From the NCBI RefSeq assembly GCF_035222275.1, contig NC_085881.1, positions 4,278,001-4,342,000 on the forward strand: a stretch of DNA of 64,000 bases. The letters are read 5' to 3'. Source of the stretch: Podospora bellae-mahoneyi (Eukaryota; Ascomycota; Sordariomycetes; Sordariales; Podosporaceae). The position numbers and the translations under genes were made by a program. How positions within the stretch are numbered: position 1 is the first letter of the stretch; every line of letters starts with the position of its first letter. Positions 32,032-45,271 of the stretch are shown in pieces. The notes below the pieces were generated by a model. The model had not been told where the DNA came from. It saw only the letters and a program-made list of their open reading frames with translations, and did not search any database.

Positions 32032-34716
32032 AGCGTGCGATGAGAAGGGCGGTGGTTCGTGGAGAACGATGACATACGTTGAGGGGTTGATACATCATTA
32101 TCTAATGACTGATGTTTGATGCTGTGAAGAGTTAGGGGGTGCTGGTATATGGGTATAATGAAATTGCGAACTGTAGATACGACATGGCTGTAGGAATGAA
32201 CAAAATGCATATACTTGATGCTTTGGGCTTTGTTGAGGGAGCCCTGAACCCAGCCGGAAATCTCATGAGAACCTCGCTGCAAAACCAGGTTCGCCAGGCA
32301 CATCATAACACATCATGATCATACAAGTCGATATCCTTGGCCAGCATGAATAGCTGGAGCGCATCAAAGCCAGCCAGTCCCATGTCAGCCACATGGATGG
32401 CGGATCCCACGTTGGTGACAGACGTGTGGCGTTGATGCTACAGACTAAACCGGAAAGTTGGGTGGCCCTCCGCAAAGCAGAGCCTGTAGCATACCCCCTT
32501 TTTCATTTCGGAATTCTAGACTTCCAGCTTCATCTACCCACCAGACCGTAACCCATGACAATGGTGGAGTCTAGAGCCGCTGGGAACTCGTGTCAAGCTT
32601 CATCCAGCCTGGGCAAGCTCGGCATCCTGCTGACCCTGCTCGCTTCCTGTTGTACCTTATAGTCCTTCAAGAGAGTCTAGAACTGCGAGATAGCTACCGA
32701 CCCGCAAAAAGCAAGGCGAATAAAGTTCCTAACCTCCGAGTCCGAGGGAGCTAGCAGGAGCAATACTTTGGTTGTCGACTTCTGCCAAGCTCCGTATTTC
32801 AATCTAGGTAGGGCTGGAGCAAGTTGTAAAGCTCGCCTGTTGGCATAGGGGCCACTAGCGAGCATCATTTTCAACGATCTTCCGACGATGTCGATAGGAG
32901 GCATGTCGCCTTATCTGCTTGCTACCTTCCCCGCAATGATGTTCGCAAGGCATGGCTGGCTTTCAAAGGAATCCATCGTGGGATTTCTAATCTCAGTTTT
33001 GGAAGTTATGGGGGAGGGGGAGAGGCCAAGTGAAGTCCCTTGTCGGGTGACACGAGGGTGATGGGATGACCGCAACCTGATACATGCTCTGCTTCAGGGG
33101 ATGCGAGGGGTGGGTGACAACGGACGATGGCCGATGGAATCGAAAGAAGCTTTTATTGTGGGTGCTGAGGGGAGGAAACATAGGACAGATGGGACTAAGT
33201 GCATCGTTAAACCTTGATAGCTGGTGATGATCGATCGGGATCGATGTTGTGGTGGACTGATGCACTTTCATGACTGGCCTTGAGGACCGAGGCCAGTAAG
33301 AAGGCTCATTGCAAATGACAAAACTAGTGATAACTGAGACTGAATTGGTATTATGCTAGGGTCTGTGGGCATGAAAAGCAAAGCAGTCTATCTTTGGACA
33401 GGCTGTATTTATGGTGGGAGGCTATCCAGAGAACAGGCTGGATGGGCCGTGAAGATCTCCAAGCAGTGGAAGGAGTGTCGTTGACTTGCACAGATCGCAT
33501 GTCTTTCGGTTTGATCCGCAGCAGGGGTTGGCCCTGCCTTTTCAGGAGTCTTGGCATGTCACTCAAGAGCTGCGGGTGGTGGAGCTTTGACCAGTTTGCG
33601 GCTCTTGCGGCGACTCCGGATGGACCAGGGGGCCTCGCTAGTGCAGAAGACGAAACTGGGGGTTGTCACGAAACTGCCTCAACCCCACGTCACGACAATG
33701 CCTCGCTGCACTCATTACAGCACAATTCGAGCTCTTTGCCCGCCCACAGCGAGAGAGTTGAGCTTGGGCCCCGAGCCGAATCAATGGCTTTCCTTTGCAT
33801 CCCAGCACAGGGTGCTCGCTTTTGCCACGCCAAGGTTGCTATCACGACGAGCTCTGGAAGGCAAACTCTGGCTAGCAGCTCAAGTTCAGGTTGAGTTCTT
33901 CTGCCCCTACCTCAATATACCATAGCTAGAAACAGTTCTCTAGGCAATGACTGGTCCCAACATCTCGATAAACGACCGTCTCTGCGGCCTCTGGGGGAAG
34001 ACAATGACACCCTAAGCAGAATGGGATGGCCTCCCGTCTGGCCATCAGCCACCTTCAAGGGCCAAGATCGCTTTCTGCCTGAGCGGCCGCACTTGAGTCG
34101 CCATCTCTCCTGGGGATTTGAAGATGCCCAGCCTACACCCCTGCTCGGTTGTATCCTGTCCGGGAGGGGACCGTCCCAAGCTCTCGTCAACGTTTGCCGT
34201 CTCTTCGACAACCTGACCGGGAGAGCACATGGTGCTCTGTCCCCATTTTCATGCACCGGTGTCTCCCCTTCAGCACCCTGCTTCTTCTGGAAGAGACCCG
34301 CGGTCTGCAAGTGACTGCCTGCCGTTCTTTGCCTTGGTTGGATTGGCCCATTCATCAGCCCTGGTCCCTGTTTCTATTCCCAGTCGAGGGCAAGCAGCAA
34401 GTGCTGGGTGCTCAGGGACTGTTTCGTCTGGCCCGTGGTTGTGCTCAAGGTGTGCCCACCCCTGCCGAACAGACGGGCTTACGAGAGTGGAATGCGGGAT
34501 GGCAGGATACCATTACACTCTTGCTTCATCCATCTGTTTGTCTTGATTTGTTCCTTTTTCTCCCCCTTCGCTTCTTCACCACACATCGGCCGGCGCCGTG
34601 TTTACGACCTCGACGACGTGGATTAGATGACTTGACGACGGACGGATTCAAGGGCACTGCTACGGCATTCTCGCCATCGCCGACCTCGCGGATAGACAGA
34701 CACCGACAGATCCCAA
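32032..34716. other. Intergenic region, 2.7 kb, upstream of the seven-TM gene
   Basis: Contains the EBP-gene 3' flank and probably a long promoter and leader of the next gene. Overlapping open frames at 33394-34742 have no domain and conflict with one another, so none is called. Confidence 0.5.
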
Positions 34717-36877
34717 ATGTCGCCACTCGCGTTGGTAGATGAGGTGATTGCCTCGTGGTTGCAGTCGCGGGACGACACGGGGACGATGCCGCAGAACAAC
34801 TTCAACAGGACAGGAACCAACACCTTCCAGACGGCTCGGAACCAAACCACCACACAGCAGATGTTCTTCAACGAACTACGATTCGCCGCTGCCAGATCCA
34901 TTCGAACATCGACCATCATTTTAGCTTCTTTTAATATTATTGCTTCTTTTGCGACCGCCGTGGGGATCCTGGTTGATTCGTATTTCAGGGAAAGGCGGAA
35001 CAACAGGTCATACAGGTTCAAGCGGAATGGCTTCAACTTTGTGCCCGAAGGCGAGATCTATCCGCTCATTTTATCAATTGGAATTTTCATTCAAAGCTTG
35101 GTCTTTGCCGGCGCTCAGTCGACTGGCCTCGACGGACTTTTTGGCACGGGATGCACTATGATGGCATTGGTCATGTTGCCTGGTGAGAAGAAACCTTGGT
35201 CTCAGATGAGTAGGTTGGAATTACGCTTGCTGACATTCACCAGCTGTGTTCCTGGCGCCTTTTATTCAGCTTGTCTTTGGTGTTGAGTTGACGTTGAGGG
35301 CACTTCGAAAGGAGTTGTTTGCCCCACGGGGGAAATGGAATGTGTCGATTTGCTCAGCACTTGTTGGGCTGTTTACACTTGCCATGTTTCTGGTTGCCGA
35401 CTTTGACCAGTCTCCAAACTTTTGCTTAACCTCGCTCTTTTGGTTTGTTGCTCACTACTCAACGGCATGCTTTGGGCTTCTGACGGCCATTGCCTCGGTA
35501 CTTATTATTTGTACTGCGGTGATCTTCGTCAAGCTACACAGCAGCATTCAGATCGAGGTGACAGCTCGCGTGGCGGCTTCGAGGATGGTTTATTACCTGG
35601 CATTGGGAGCCATCTCGATTGTAAGTTAATCCATGTGATTTTGATCAGAACCAGCTGCTCACCTCTATCAGTGTTTCATGTTGCCATATTTCTACGTTTT
35701 GACCTTTCTGAACCGGCGAGGCCAGAACAACAATTCTCTCAATCTTTCAATGGTTGCTGCGGTGGTGGCAAACATATCCGGACTCATGAATGGCGGGCTT
35801 TATCTGTTCTTGAAGTCAAATACCATTTCGACCATTGGACCTAGGGACAAAATCGGCGAGTACGAGAATCGCAGGGCCAGATACAAGATTGAGCGGCGCT
35901 ATACCATGGACTACGCAGACTCAGAATACGGATTCGATGAGGATTTCAAAAAATACAAGACGGCCGCTGATCTTCGCAGGATGGATAGCGAACAGACTCT
36001 GACGGCCTACGAGAAAGAGGAGATGGTGGATGCTAAGAGCATGCGCAGCGTGAGGCCACCTTCCACCATCTACGGTCGACGAGGCCCTGCGTCCATTCGC
36101 TCCTTCCGCTCCAACAGATTGATGTCTGCGGCATCCAACGTGTTCATGCCGAAAGCGCCAGAACGAGCCCGTGTTTCGAACGTAGCCGGTGGGCACATGA
36201 GAAAGCGCTCCAACTACTCATTATTTCCTAACAAGAACTCCGGCGCCAAGTCGTCACTTACCTTCCTTCCTGCCACCACATACTCACCCAACAACAACGA
36301 CCACCTCAAACCACCACCCTCGATGGGTAACCTTGCCGCCTTCCGCCACCGCAGAGACTCGTCTCTTATCTCATCAGCGACGGTTCAGATCGGACTCAGA
36401 TTCTCCTCTGTCGACGATATCCCACCAGTAGCCCAAACAGTCGTCACAGTTCAGGACCCTCATGTGTACAACTTGGAGTGCCCCAACGTGGTCAAGGAGC
36501 TTCAAGCCAAGGGCATCAATGTTCAGCTCAAGCGTCCCGTGGGCTTGGACTCGGGAGCCTCGACACCAACCGGCTCGATGAAAGAAGGGTCTCCTACAAG
36601 TCCGGGCCGAAGTCCAGTCAAGGATGCGAAGATGAAGACGCTACCGCCTGTGCCGAGACCCATGATTGACACCCAGTCTGTAACACCGGCACCACCATCT
36701 CAGGAGATCACCCTGAGCCCCAGTATCTACAGCCCACAAAGCCCCAGCAAGGCCAAACTCGTCCCTCCAGCTAAGCCGGCTACCAACCCACGGAGTCCCC
36801 CCATGGTACCACCACCACGACGAACAGGCGAGACGACACCACCTCCTGTGGCGGATGGAAAGAATGCCTGGATATAG
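34717..36877 (+). CDS. Seven-transmembrane protein with long Ser/Pro-rich cytoplasmic tail, uncharacterised
   Basis: Three exons (34717-35182, 35244-35620, 35672-36877; introns 61 and 51 nt) give 682 residues. After a polar N-terminus with several NxT/S sequons (about 60 residues) there are seven predicted hydrophobic helices between about residues 65 and 325, for example STIILASFNIIASFATAVGI, YPLILSIGIFIQSLVFAGA and WNVSICSALVGLFTLAMFLV. The remaining 350 residues are hydrophilic, with YENRRARYKIERRYTMDYAD, RPPSTIYGRRGPASIRSFRS and later a Pro/Ser-rich end. The topology (N outside, seven helices, long phosphorylatable tail) resembles a G-protein-coupled receptor, but I see no signature of a named fungal receptor class and cannot assign a ligand. 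Homologues of this type are, to my knowledge, annotated as hypothetical in ascomycetes. The start is the first in-frame ATG; the upstream leader has other ATGs. Confidence 0.85.
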
Positions 36878-39669
36878 GACCAGTTACAAGAACAAATAAT
36901 GTGCGCGCGTGTGTATCTTGTCAAGCATTTTCGGGTGTTGGAAGGTTAGCATAGGATGGTGTTGATGGATGGGTGTGTGCCATGCTATCATGATGGGTTC
37001 GGTGGGGGTGTACGAAGGTAGTGATGATGATGGTGATTTCTCTTTTCCACTCATTCATTCTAATCTTTTTAGAGAGCTTTGCCAGGACGGGCATAGGATG
37101 GTTGACTTTTTTCTCTATTTATATATACCAACCACGCGGTTGACACCGTACTCTTTTTTTTCTTACTTTATATACCATTGAAATGACATGACATGCCTTG
37201 AGGGTGTCTATCATTTACTTTTTATCTGTCTACGTTTTCCGTCTCTGTTTCATTGTGGTGCTGTCTTTGGTCTTTTTCTTCTGTGCATGGGGGGGGGGCG
37301 GGGTCTATATTTTATGAAGGCGTCTCTAAGATGGTGGGTGGCGTATGAGAGACGGCCTTTTGTGGGATACAATTAATGATACTGCACACAAGTTTAAGCA
37401 CGTTCCTTTTAGTGGTAAGATGAGGGGAGGTGATGGGTGGGGAAAAGCAGGTCTTGGAGGCGAGTTGTGATGACTAGGAGGGGGGTTTTGTTAGCAGGCA
37501 TGTTGCCTTGGTGTGAGAGGGCTTGATTGAGACGATTATTGTAGGATTGAGAATATGACAGGATGGATTATTCGGTCTATTGTCATCAGGTTAATACTTG
37601 ACAGCATATCACTAGGCCTCAAGATTGTGTTACATGTCGCAGACTTGCGTCGAGAACTTTGATCTTTCACATTCTGTTTGAACTATAATACCAGAGTCAA
37701 GAGCTCGGAAGACGACAACGGGAAGTACCTAGTAAGGACGTGAAAGCTGCATTATTATTTATGTGCCCATTGACACAGGTTGGACTATCACAGTCATGCG
37801 TGGGACTCAATCTCACTTACTAAAGAAACGAACTATCGTGTTATTAGGAGCCATATCTCGTTTCTCGGCTCGAGGCTCTCAATTCTTGAATGTATGTCGA
37901 GACCTGGCTGTTTGTTATTTGTTAGCGTCAAAGAGCCATTCCGGCAATTTAATTTGATGATTTTAAACCTAAGGATCCAGGTTTTGGAAAGATCTTCATA
38001 TTGGGGCTCTTATTGTGGCATCAGGTAATCTCAAACAGAGTAACCTTTCACTTCAAAGTTCGAGGCTTGTGCTGATTTGCCAATAGAAATATCAGTTCCA
38101 AGTGGATATCAGGCTCGTGGGCAACATCATTCTTGTCCACGCACATAATACGTAGAGTTCTCCTTGATGACCGAATTTCCATGATTGTTGTTGACCAGAA
38201 AAGGGGTCATGGAAGCCGGGCAACTCCACCAAGCGGCATCGACGCCCAGCAACAGTGGCTGGCTGGAAGTCAAAACTTCCCGTCATCCTCTCCCTGCATA
38301 TGACCGCTTGCTCCAAATTCCACGCATTCTAAATGCCCGTACCTATGCATCGGTGCTAACCCCAAACTGAGCCTTGGGCGGGTTCCAAAACGGTAAGAGA
38401 TGCACTCCATCGAGAGATCATATGACAAAAGTCCTCCAGATCTAGCATTCCAAGACTTCGAAGCCAAATTGGGATAGAACCCGCTGCCCCAAGAAAGGGG
38501 TCAACAGCCTTGTTTATATTTCCAAACCGCTCCTGCAGACTCCTGCATTGAACCAGGCGTCTGGCTCTATGTACTCGAGGTACTTGACGCCACGAGCCCA
38601 ACTTCATCGACCTTTCAACCGCTTTCTCTCCCTTGAACAGGCGCTCAAACGTGCTCTCTCAACGGCCTACAAGCACATTACCTTAGTCCAAACCAAGGTG
38701 CGTTTCCAACAGGGCGGGTATGCACGCCGTTGTGGTGTCTCAAGCCCCCTAAGGCTCGCCTCCCATCGTGACTGGACAGCCCAGTCAAAGCCCAAAAACT
38801 TGACAACTGACTAGTTAAGGGGGTGGCTTTCCATCTGTCATCTCTATCCGCGCGCGCCCGATGACCCGGCCGCACGCCCGCGGACCAAGGCTTCTCCCAA
38901 CCAACCAGTTGGGCAGGACGTTTAACGCCGCGAAAGGTCGGGTGGAAGGAGTGCCCCTGACTGCCAGTTATGAAGAGGAAACAACACCAAATAGAAATCG
39001 CGTCCCCTTGCATATTTTGCGCGAGATTTGCACACATAGCAACAAAAGCAAGACAGCAGTGAAATTTTGACGCCTTCTTTTTGCCTGCCACCAACCTAGG
39101 TACTGAACAGACGGGACCGAGAAGTCACTGCGAGTATCAACACCGAACTGCTCCAAGTACCGGTCAAGCCTAGAATTGTGACCACCATCCAATGTGATGT
39201 GACCGGCAGTTCATCATGCCATGTCCTCAATGATGTGAATGATCCACGATGCAAAAAATGTGACAACCACACAGGAAGCCTTACAACCAACCATACCTGG
39301 TAACTCCCCCTCCCGAACCAAAAAAAAACCAAGGCCTAGATCAAATAGACATCGACATCATCTCGTCGATCATGTCCCAACTGCTCCTCTCCTCCTTCAA
39401 CAAGGGTTACGACGTCGCACTCAAAAGCAAGCCACTCATTGCCGGCTCTCCCCGCGATCCCTTCCGTCCTCTGTGCCACACACCTACCCACCCACCCGCG
39501 ATATATGAGAAATCCAGACCCTTTCTTCAATATTTTTCAACTGATGGACAAAGCCGAGAAGGTAGACGAAATGGAATTTTTGATCGCCGACCACTGCAGT
39601 TGCAAATCTTTGCATTTTTTCCCGCTCATCGACAAGGCGGGCGGCTTGCAGCATGCGTTACCACCCACA

Positions 39670-39697
39670 CACCACCACCACCACCACCACCACCACA
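39670..39697. repeat. (CCA)n microsatellite
   Basis: About nine CCA/CAC units in the non-coding 15-kb stretch. Confidence 0.85.
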
Positions 39698-42600
39698 TTT
39701 CCATTTTCCATTTTTCCCCTCCCACTTCCCTTGTCCCCCTCTTCTCCTCTCTACTCAGATCCTTGAGGAAGGAGATAGGCAGAGTAGGATTCAGATCAAG
39801 ACAAGGCAACCAAATCGTGCCCATCTTTTCACCACGGAGTTTACCGCCTCTTCCTCGAGGTAGTGTAGGTAGGCACCTGTATCCCATCCTGTCTAGCCTT
39901 CCCAACCGCACGCCGAGAGAAGCGATCAAAAAGCAAAACGAAACAAAAAGCGGCGTTTTGAAAACGCCCTACCTTCCACGTCAAAAACAGGGGTCGCCAG
40001 TACGAAGGATCTCATCGGATTGGTCTGTTGCTTCACCCACCCCTCAAAAGTACGGTCACCAAAATCTAGACCTTTTTTCCTACATCTGCCCGCGCATTGG
40101 GACGATTCCTGTCTGGTCTTAGCGGAGAGGCGGTGATGGCCTGATTTGTAAGTCCCAAAGTGCCGGGTCGGCCGCTAATGGTTTCTTGTCGGGAAACATG
40201 GGGAGATGGTGGTTAAGGTGAGCAGCCAAAGTTGGCAAGGGATGGGAGAAACAAACAAACGGTGAGAGAGACATTTCTCCATATGTACCCCTATTTTTCA
40301 CGATGAGACGGAAACATCTCCGGATACCTATCCAACGAGATGTTGGAACAGACGGGTCTGTGAGTACACGATGCACAATGCCCTATCCCAATTCCAAACA
40401 CATGGCTTTTCACTCCTGCCTTGCATAGCATAGAATCGGCAGTGGACATCAGTAGTCTCAAAACTTTGTTCATCTCTTCTAGCCTTATTACCTCCAAAGC
40501 CCAAAACCGATGATGCACGTTCTGGAAAAAGTGATGAGGCTCGACCACCACCACCGCCATCCCTACTAGCAAACCACGGTGCCACGTTGTTCGTTGTCCC
40601 CCCGCCATCAAAGTGTTCCCTAGATAGCCTTGGGGGGGTTTGGCTGGGGTTGTTCGCAAGATATCAAATCACGGCCAAGTTTTCAAAATTCTCTCTGCAC
40701 CCCATGTTGCGAAAATGCTAGCTCGCGCAACCGATAAAACTCACCCCATTTTCTTCCATTCGTGGCCCGTCCCACTTCCCATTCGGGAAACTCGGCCGGG
40801 TTTGTTGCAAGCTGATGAGCATGCGGCTAGCAAATGGTTGGGTTAGTTTTGCGTGAGCGGTTGGTGGGAGAGTAACCTCACCAGAGGTAACTGCCGGGGG
40901 ATCGACAAGTACCTTTCCTAAATAAGGTAACTAGGACGCCATCGAATCGCAAATTCCAATCTGTCGGGTGGTGCAGAGAACAAGGGTTGATTAAAAAAGA
41001 GAAGAAAAAACAAAATGCCATGCCGTGATGCTGCTGCTACGGCGGCGGCGGGGTCTAATCCAAAGGTCCAGATTCCCGGAATTTGTTGCTTGTCACCACC
41101 TTGTTGACCTTCAACAAAGCTGCAAGCGAGAGATCTCTGGACGCCTCTTTCTGTTCCCCTCCCTCCCTCGCCTAAAATGTCTCGAGTTTTGTTTTCTGCC
41201 GGTAAGGCAAGGACCCTGAAAAAACGCCAGACAAACAGAGAGAGATAATCAGATGATTAATAGCATCTCGGAGGTCTTGCCCGTCTGGAAATTCAAGTCA
41301 TGTGCGGCATCATATAGTGTTACAAAACTGACATGAATATCTATAATCCATAATATGCAACAACAACTGTAAGACACCGTCGTCCCGGTGCAGTTGAGTT
41401 GCAAGCAGCAACCCGGAACATTCCCACTTTCAGCCCTCCCCCGGTGTTGTTGTGCAAGTCAAAGAAAGAGAGAGAAATGGTTCATGTCAGTACCCGCGTC
41501 AAATTGATTTTGTTTCCCGTAATCCTGGTTCCCTTGGGAGGAACAGCAACCGTCTCGTCAAATCGTCAACATCATACCAACTCATCATATTCCCCCCCCA
41601 AGTCATTCCTGCTTTTATTTTTGGCCTCTTCCAATGGTGTGTGTGCGTCGCGCGGCACTGAAAGGAAGATCCCGAACCACTCTCCCGGGACACACAACGC
41701 AAAACAAGAAAAAGAGCCTCTCCCTTCTTTTCCCCCCTGCCCTCATCTTGTCTGTTCTCTTGTCACCTGCCTAATCGGGACAAATCAGGGACCCAAGGAC
41801 CATGGTGATGGCGCCTCAAGCGCGCGCGCGCCGCCGGGGTAGGGAAAAGCCAGATCTTTGGTTCCGATTCCCCCACCCAAAACACCACCCCCAAGATTGT
41901 GTTTTGTTGTGAGGTGAAGCATGACGAAACCCCCCCGCTCCCATGGGAGGAGCGAAATGAAATGCTACCTCACCTTCAACGACGACAACAATAAGGCAAG
42001 AATGATGGGGGTTATTTCTGCGCGCGCACATACTGCGCGTGAAATCCAGGGTCCTGTCATCAGTGCTTTGTGTGGGAATCGATCACAACCGCATGTCCGC
42101 GACCACAATATAGGTATCTCAATTGTTGTAACCATGTATATAGGTTCGTCAGTCAATCGTGTGATATCCCCCCCGTCCCTCTCCGTATCTAAACACCCAA
42201 ACACCAGGATAATCCCATCTTCTGCTATATTAATTGGCTTGGGTCCCGAGAACAAGTCAAATCCCAATTAACTGATGAGCCCCCGGTCTGTATCTCAATC
42301 GCGGCTCTCCACAGAGATGACATCGTGGCATCTTGGCACTGTTTCCAGGCCCCCTGCCATCATCCAGTTATCCCTTCTCTTGGGCCCGCTTGTTTTTACC
42401 GAAGTTTTAATGTTTTTGTTTTTGGCACACTCACGTTCATGCGTTTTCCATCTTGTCGTTCCAAAACCAAAATGCACGGAACTTTGAAAAGCGCTGCCCC
42501 CTGGTTCATCATGTTATTTGGCCCGAGCCCAAAAGACACAGAAGCGTCTGCAACCTCGTCATCGAAAAACTAATAATAACGTACCGAGAAATGTGTGTGC

Positions 42601-45243
42601 TGTGTGTGTGCAGAATGTGCAAGACATGATGTGGCAAGAAATACGAAGCGAAAACTTCCTAGACATTCTTCCTCATGGCTGGCAAAACAGGCCAAGCAAG
42701 GAGGAATGAATCGTCATGATCCGCGCGGGGGAAACCAAGAGGAGGTGTGGTGTTGAGAGCCCGCGGTCTGGAACACCTCTCACAAAACTTCGCTTGATAA
42801 TATCACCCAGTGAGTGCCCACCTTCAGCACCACCTTTCCCTTCGCTCGCTTGTTGAGGGAAATATCAAGGCCACCCATCCATCCATCTGTCAAGGGTGGG
42901 CGAGCGAGGAAAGTGGTCCCGTGTTGCAACCAAGGCGGCGCTGCTTGTGCCGCACGCTGCGAGAACTGGGCGAGTGGTGAGGTCCTGCCCGCAAGCACTG
43001 TACTGTACTATATATCAACCGCATGTTATGATCCGCAGGACAGCGATGCCCACGCCCATGTCGATGTCGATGGGGGTATGGGTGGTGCCGCCCAATACCA
43101 CCTCCTGATGGAAAATGTGTGTGACACTTCGAGTGAGATATCCATGGGAAGCGACTCGTCAATCAATCACGGACGGGAGGGGGGAGAGTCTCATCGCATT
43201 TCTCCAAACTCGTATCTTCCATTCACCTTGTTCGCTGGCTGCCAGATAGCAAGTGTGGTGCGCGCCCCTGTTCAAGAACGCCGCCGGGCCCGAGCCTCAA
43301 CCCTTTTCCCCCGCTATCATCGGCTAGTTCTTGAACTTCCTCTGAGGGGACGATGGGCCCAGAACCCTAGTGGGCGATGATGGTGAGTGATGGCTGCTGT
43401 TGATAGGCTGCGTCGAGATAAGCATACCGGAAACTTGGCGTTCCGGGGCAAGGTCCAGCGAATATGACCCCCCGTCCCTGTCTAGCTCGACTAGTTCACC
43501 ACATTTCCCTTTTTGAACGAGGCGCTAGATCGACAAGCGGGATGGCGCCTTCAGGCGTCTCTTGGGGCCCATCACGGACCTCATCTCCTCCAAAGATACC
43601 CAGCAGCATGTCGTCGTCGCAGGAAAAACCAGTCACCATCGTGGACACAACATCTGCTAGGGACTCCATGGTCTGTAAAATGCTGTGTCCCCGTGAAACC
43701 AAATCTCGCTCGCCCATAATAGTGTGAAATCGTATAGTGTCTTAACCTTGGAATTAATTGACGGACCCTTGCATCTTGTCGCCAAATTTAGGACCACAGT
43801 TACATCGGACAGCAGACCTTCACTGCCCCAACCTTGTCCACCACCGTCACCGTGCGGGCCGCTGTTTAAACTCCGACCAAGGTGTGAGCATCATCATCCA
43901 CCTTCTTTCCTGCGGTGCGGGGGTATTGGGGTAGCGGCCGTCAGGTGGCACGACATGTTTGAACACTTGGCCGCTTGACATGCCCGGTTTCTCGTTACTT
44001 CGCAGCGTTCCAGCGATGTGGGCATGCGTCAAAGGCTCTGCATCGGAAAAAGGCCTTTCTTCAAGTGCTTTCAGTCGAGTGTCATGCAAACTGCACCACC
44101 CCGAGCCTCGCAGTCTCGGTTGAATGCGGCAACCAATGTCTATTGTCTTTGATGGCCATTTCCAACCCTCGATTGGCTCCCACCACCCTCGGTGTGCCCG
44201 CCGTGTGGTCGTAGTAGGTGAGTCGAAATATTGATTTTGACGGCGGGTTCTGGAAATTGATATTGGTGACGGGAGGTCGTCTTAGCGGGGTTCAACGTGC
44301 AGCAAGACGGCGCCTGCGACGGTCTGTCTGTCTTTGCGCCTGTGAGAACGCCGCTACCCTACGCCATCCCATAGCCATATGCCGGACTGTTGACCGATGT
44401 GGCGCTTTGCTTGCCACAGGATGAAGCCACTGTGACTGTCCTCTGAACTTTGCTGGACAGCGTTTGACCAGCGAATGGGAAACCATCGGGGAAAGACATG
44501 ATATGTTTTCCTGTTCTCTCCTGGACGCCGATGGTCGGTGATTGGTCACACATGTCACCAGTTCTGACCGTGGAATATGAGGTCGGGGTGATATTACCCA
44601 ACTTATCAGGCCTCATGCGAACGGAACTTGCCGGCTAGGAAGGTCACGGTCCTCTCTTTCGAACACTGTGTTGCAGCATGGCGGATCTTGGTAAATGAGG
44701 GTTCAACCTCAGATGTATCTTGAGACGTGGCTCGCGTCCTACAGACGACAAGTGTCGCAGGAGATTTGACTCTGATTTATCATGTTGTTAGTGGAGAGAG
44801 ACATAGGAACTTTGCTAAACTATGTCTGAGTAGTTGCTGTCTGGACACTGAAGTTGTCCTGTCGAAAGTGTTCATGCAGTCCAAGCGGTTGAGGGAACAC
44901 AAACTTACTAGTCTGTATTTGGACTAGCCCAATAATGAGCTCGTTTACATTTTCTACTTTTGTTTTATGCTGGTCGGTCATTGCCGCGATCTCACAGGGG
45001 TCGTCTGGAAAGTTTGGAGATCTGCAGCTAAGTGGACAGGGGCCAACACAAAAGATCTCTCTTTGGGACTTCGTTGTTGTGTATCAAGGAGCTTTCAAGC
45101 GGGGTTGTTGAGACGTTGACCGTAATAACTCGAAGACTACCGGAACGAAGCCCGAGCTTGACTCCTGACCGAAGACTGGACAAGATGGACGGTGCCTGCA
45201 AGCTGTCAGTCATGACGTGAGGTAGTCTGCTCGCTTCGTGTGC

Positions 45244-45271
45244 ACTGACGAATGAGCACTGACGAATGAGC
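45244..45271. repeat. 14-nt tandem duplication
   Basis: The unit GCACTGACGAATGA occurs twice in direct succession, then diverges. It is probably a slippage duplication. Confidence 0.7.

Noticed and set aside
34149-34742. 197-codon plus-strand frame overlapping the seven-TM gene start
   Set aside because: No domain; overlaps the start of a well-supported gene in another frame; likely leader sequence.
39439-40122. 227-codon plus-strand frame with a His run
   Set aside because: The His run is a CCA/CAC microsatellite, and overlapping frames in all directions show similar length; no family features.
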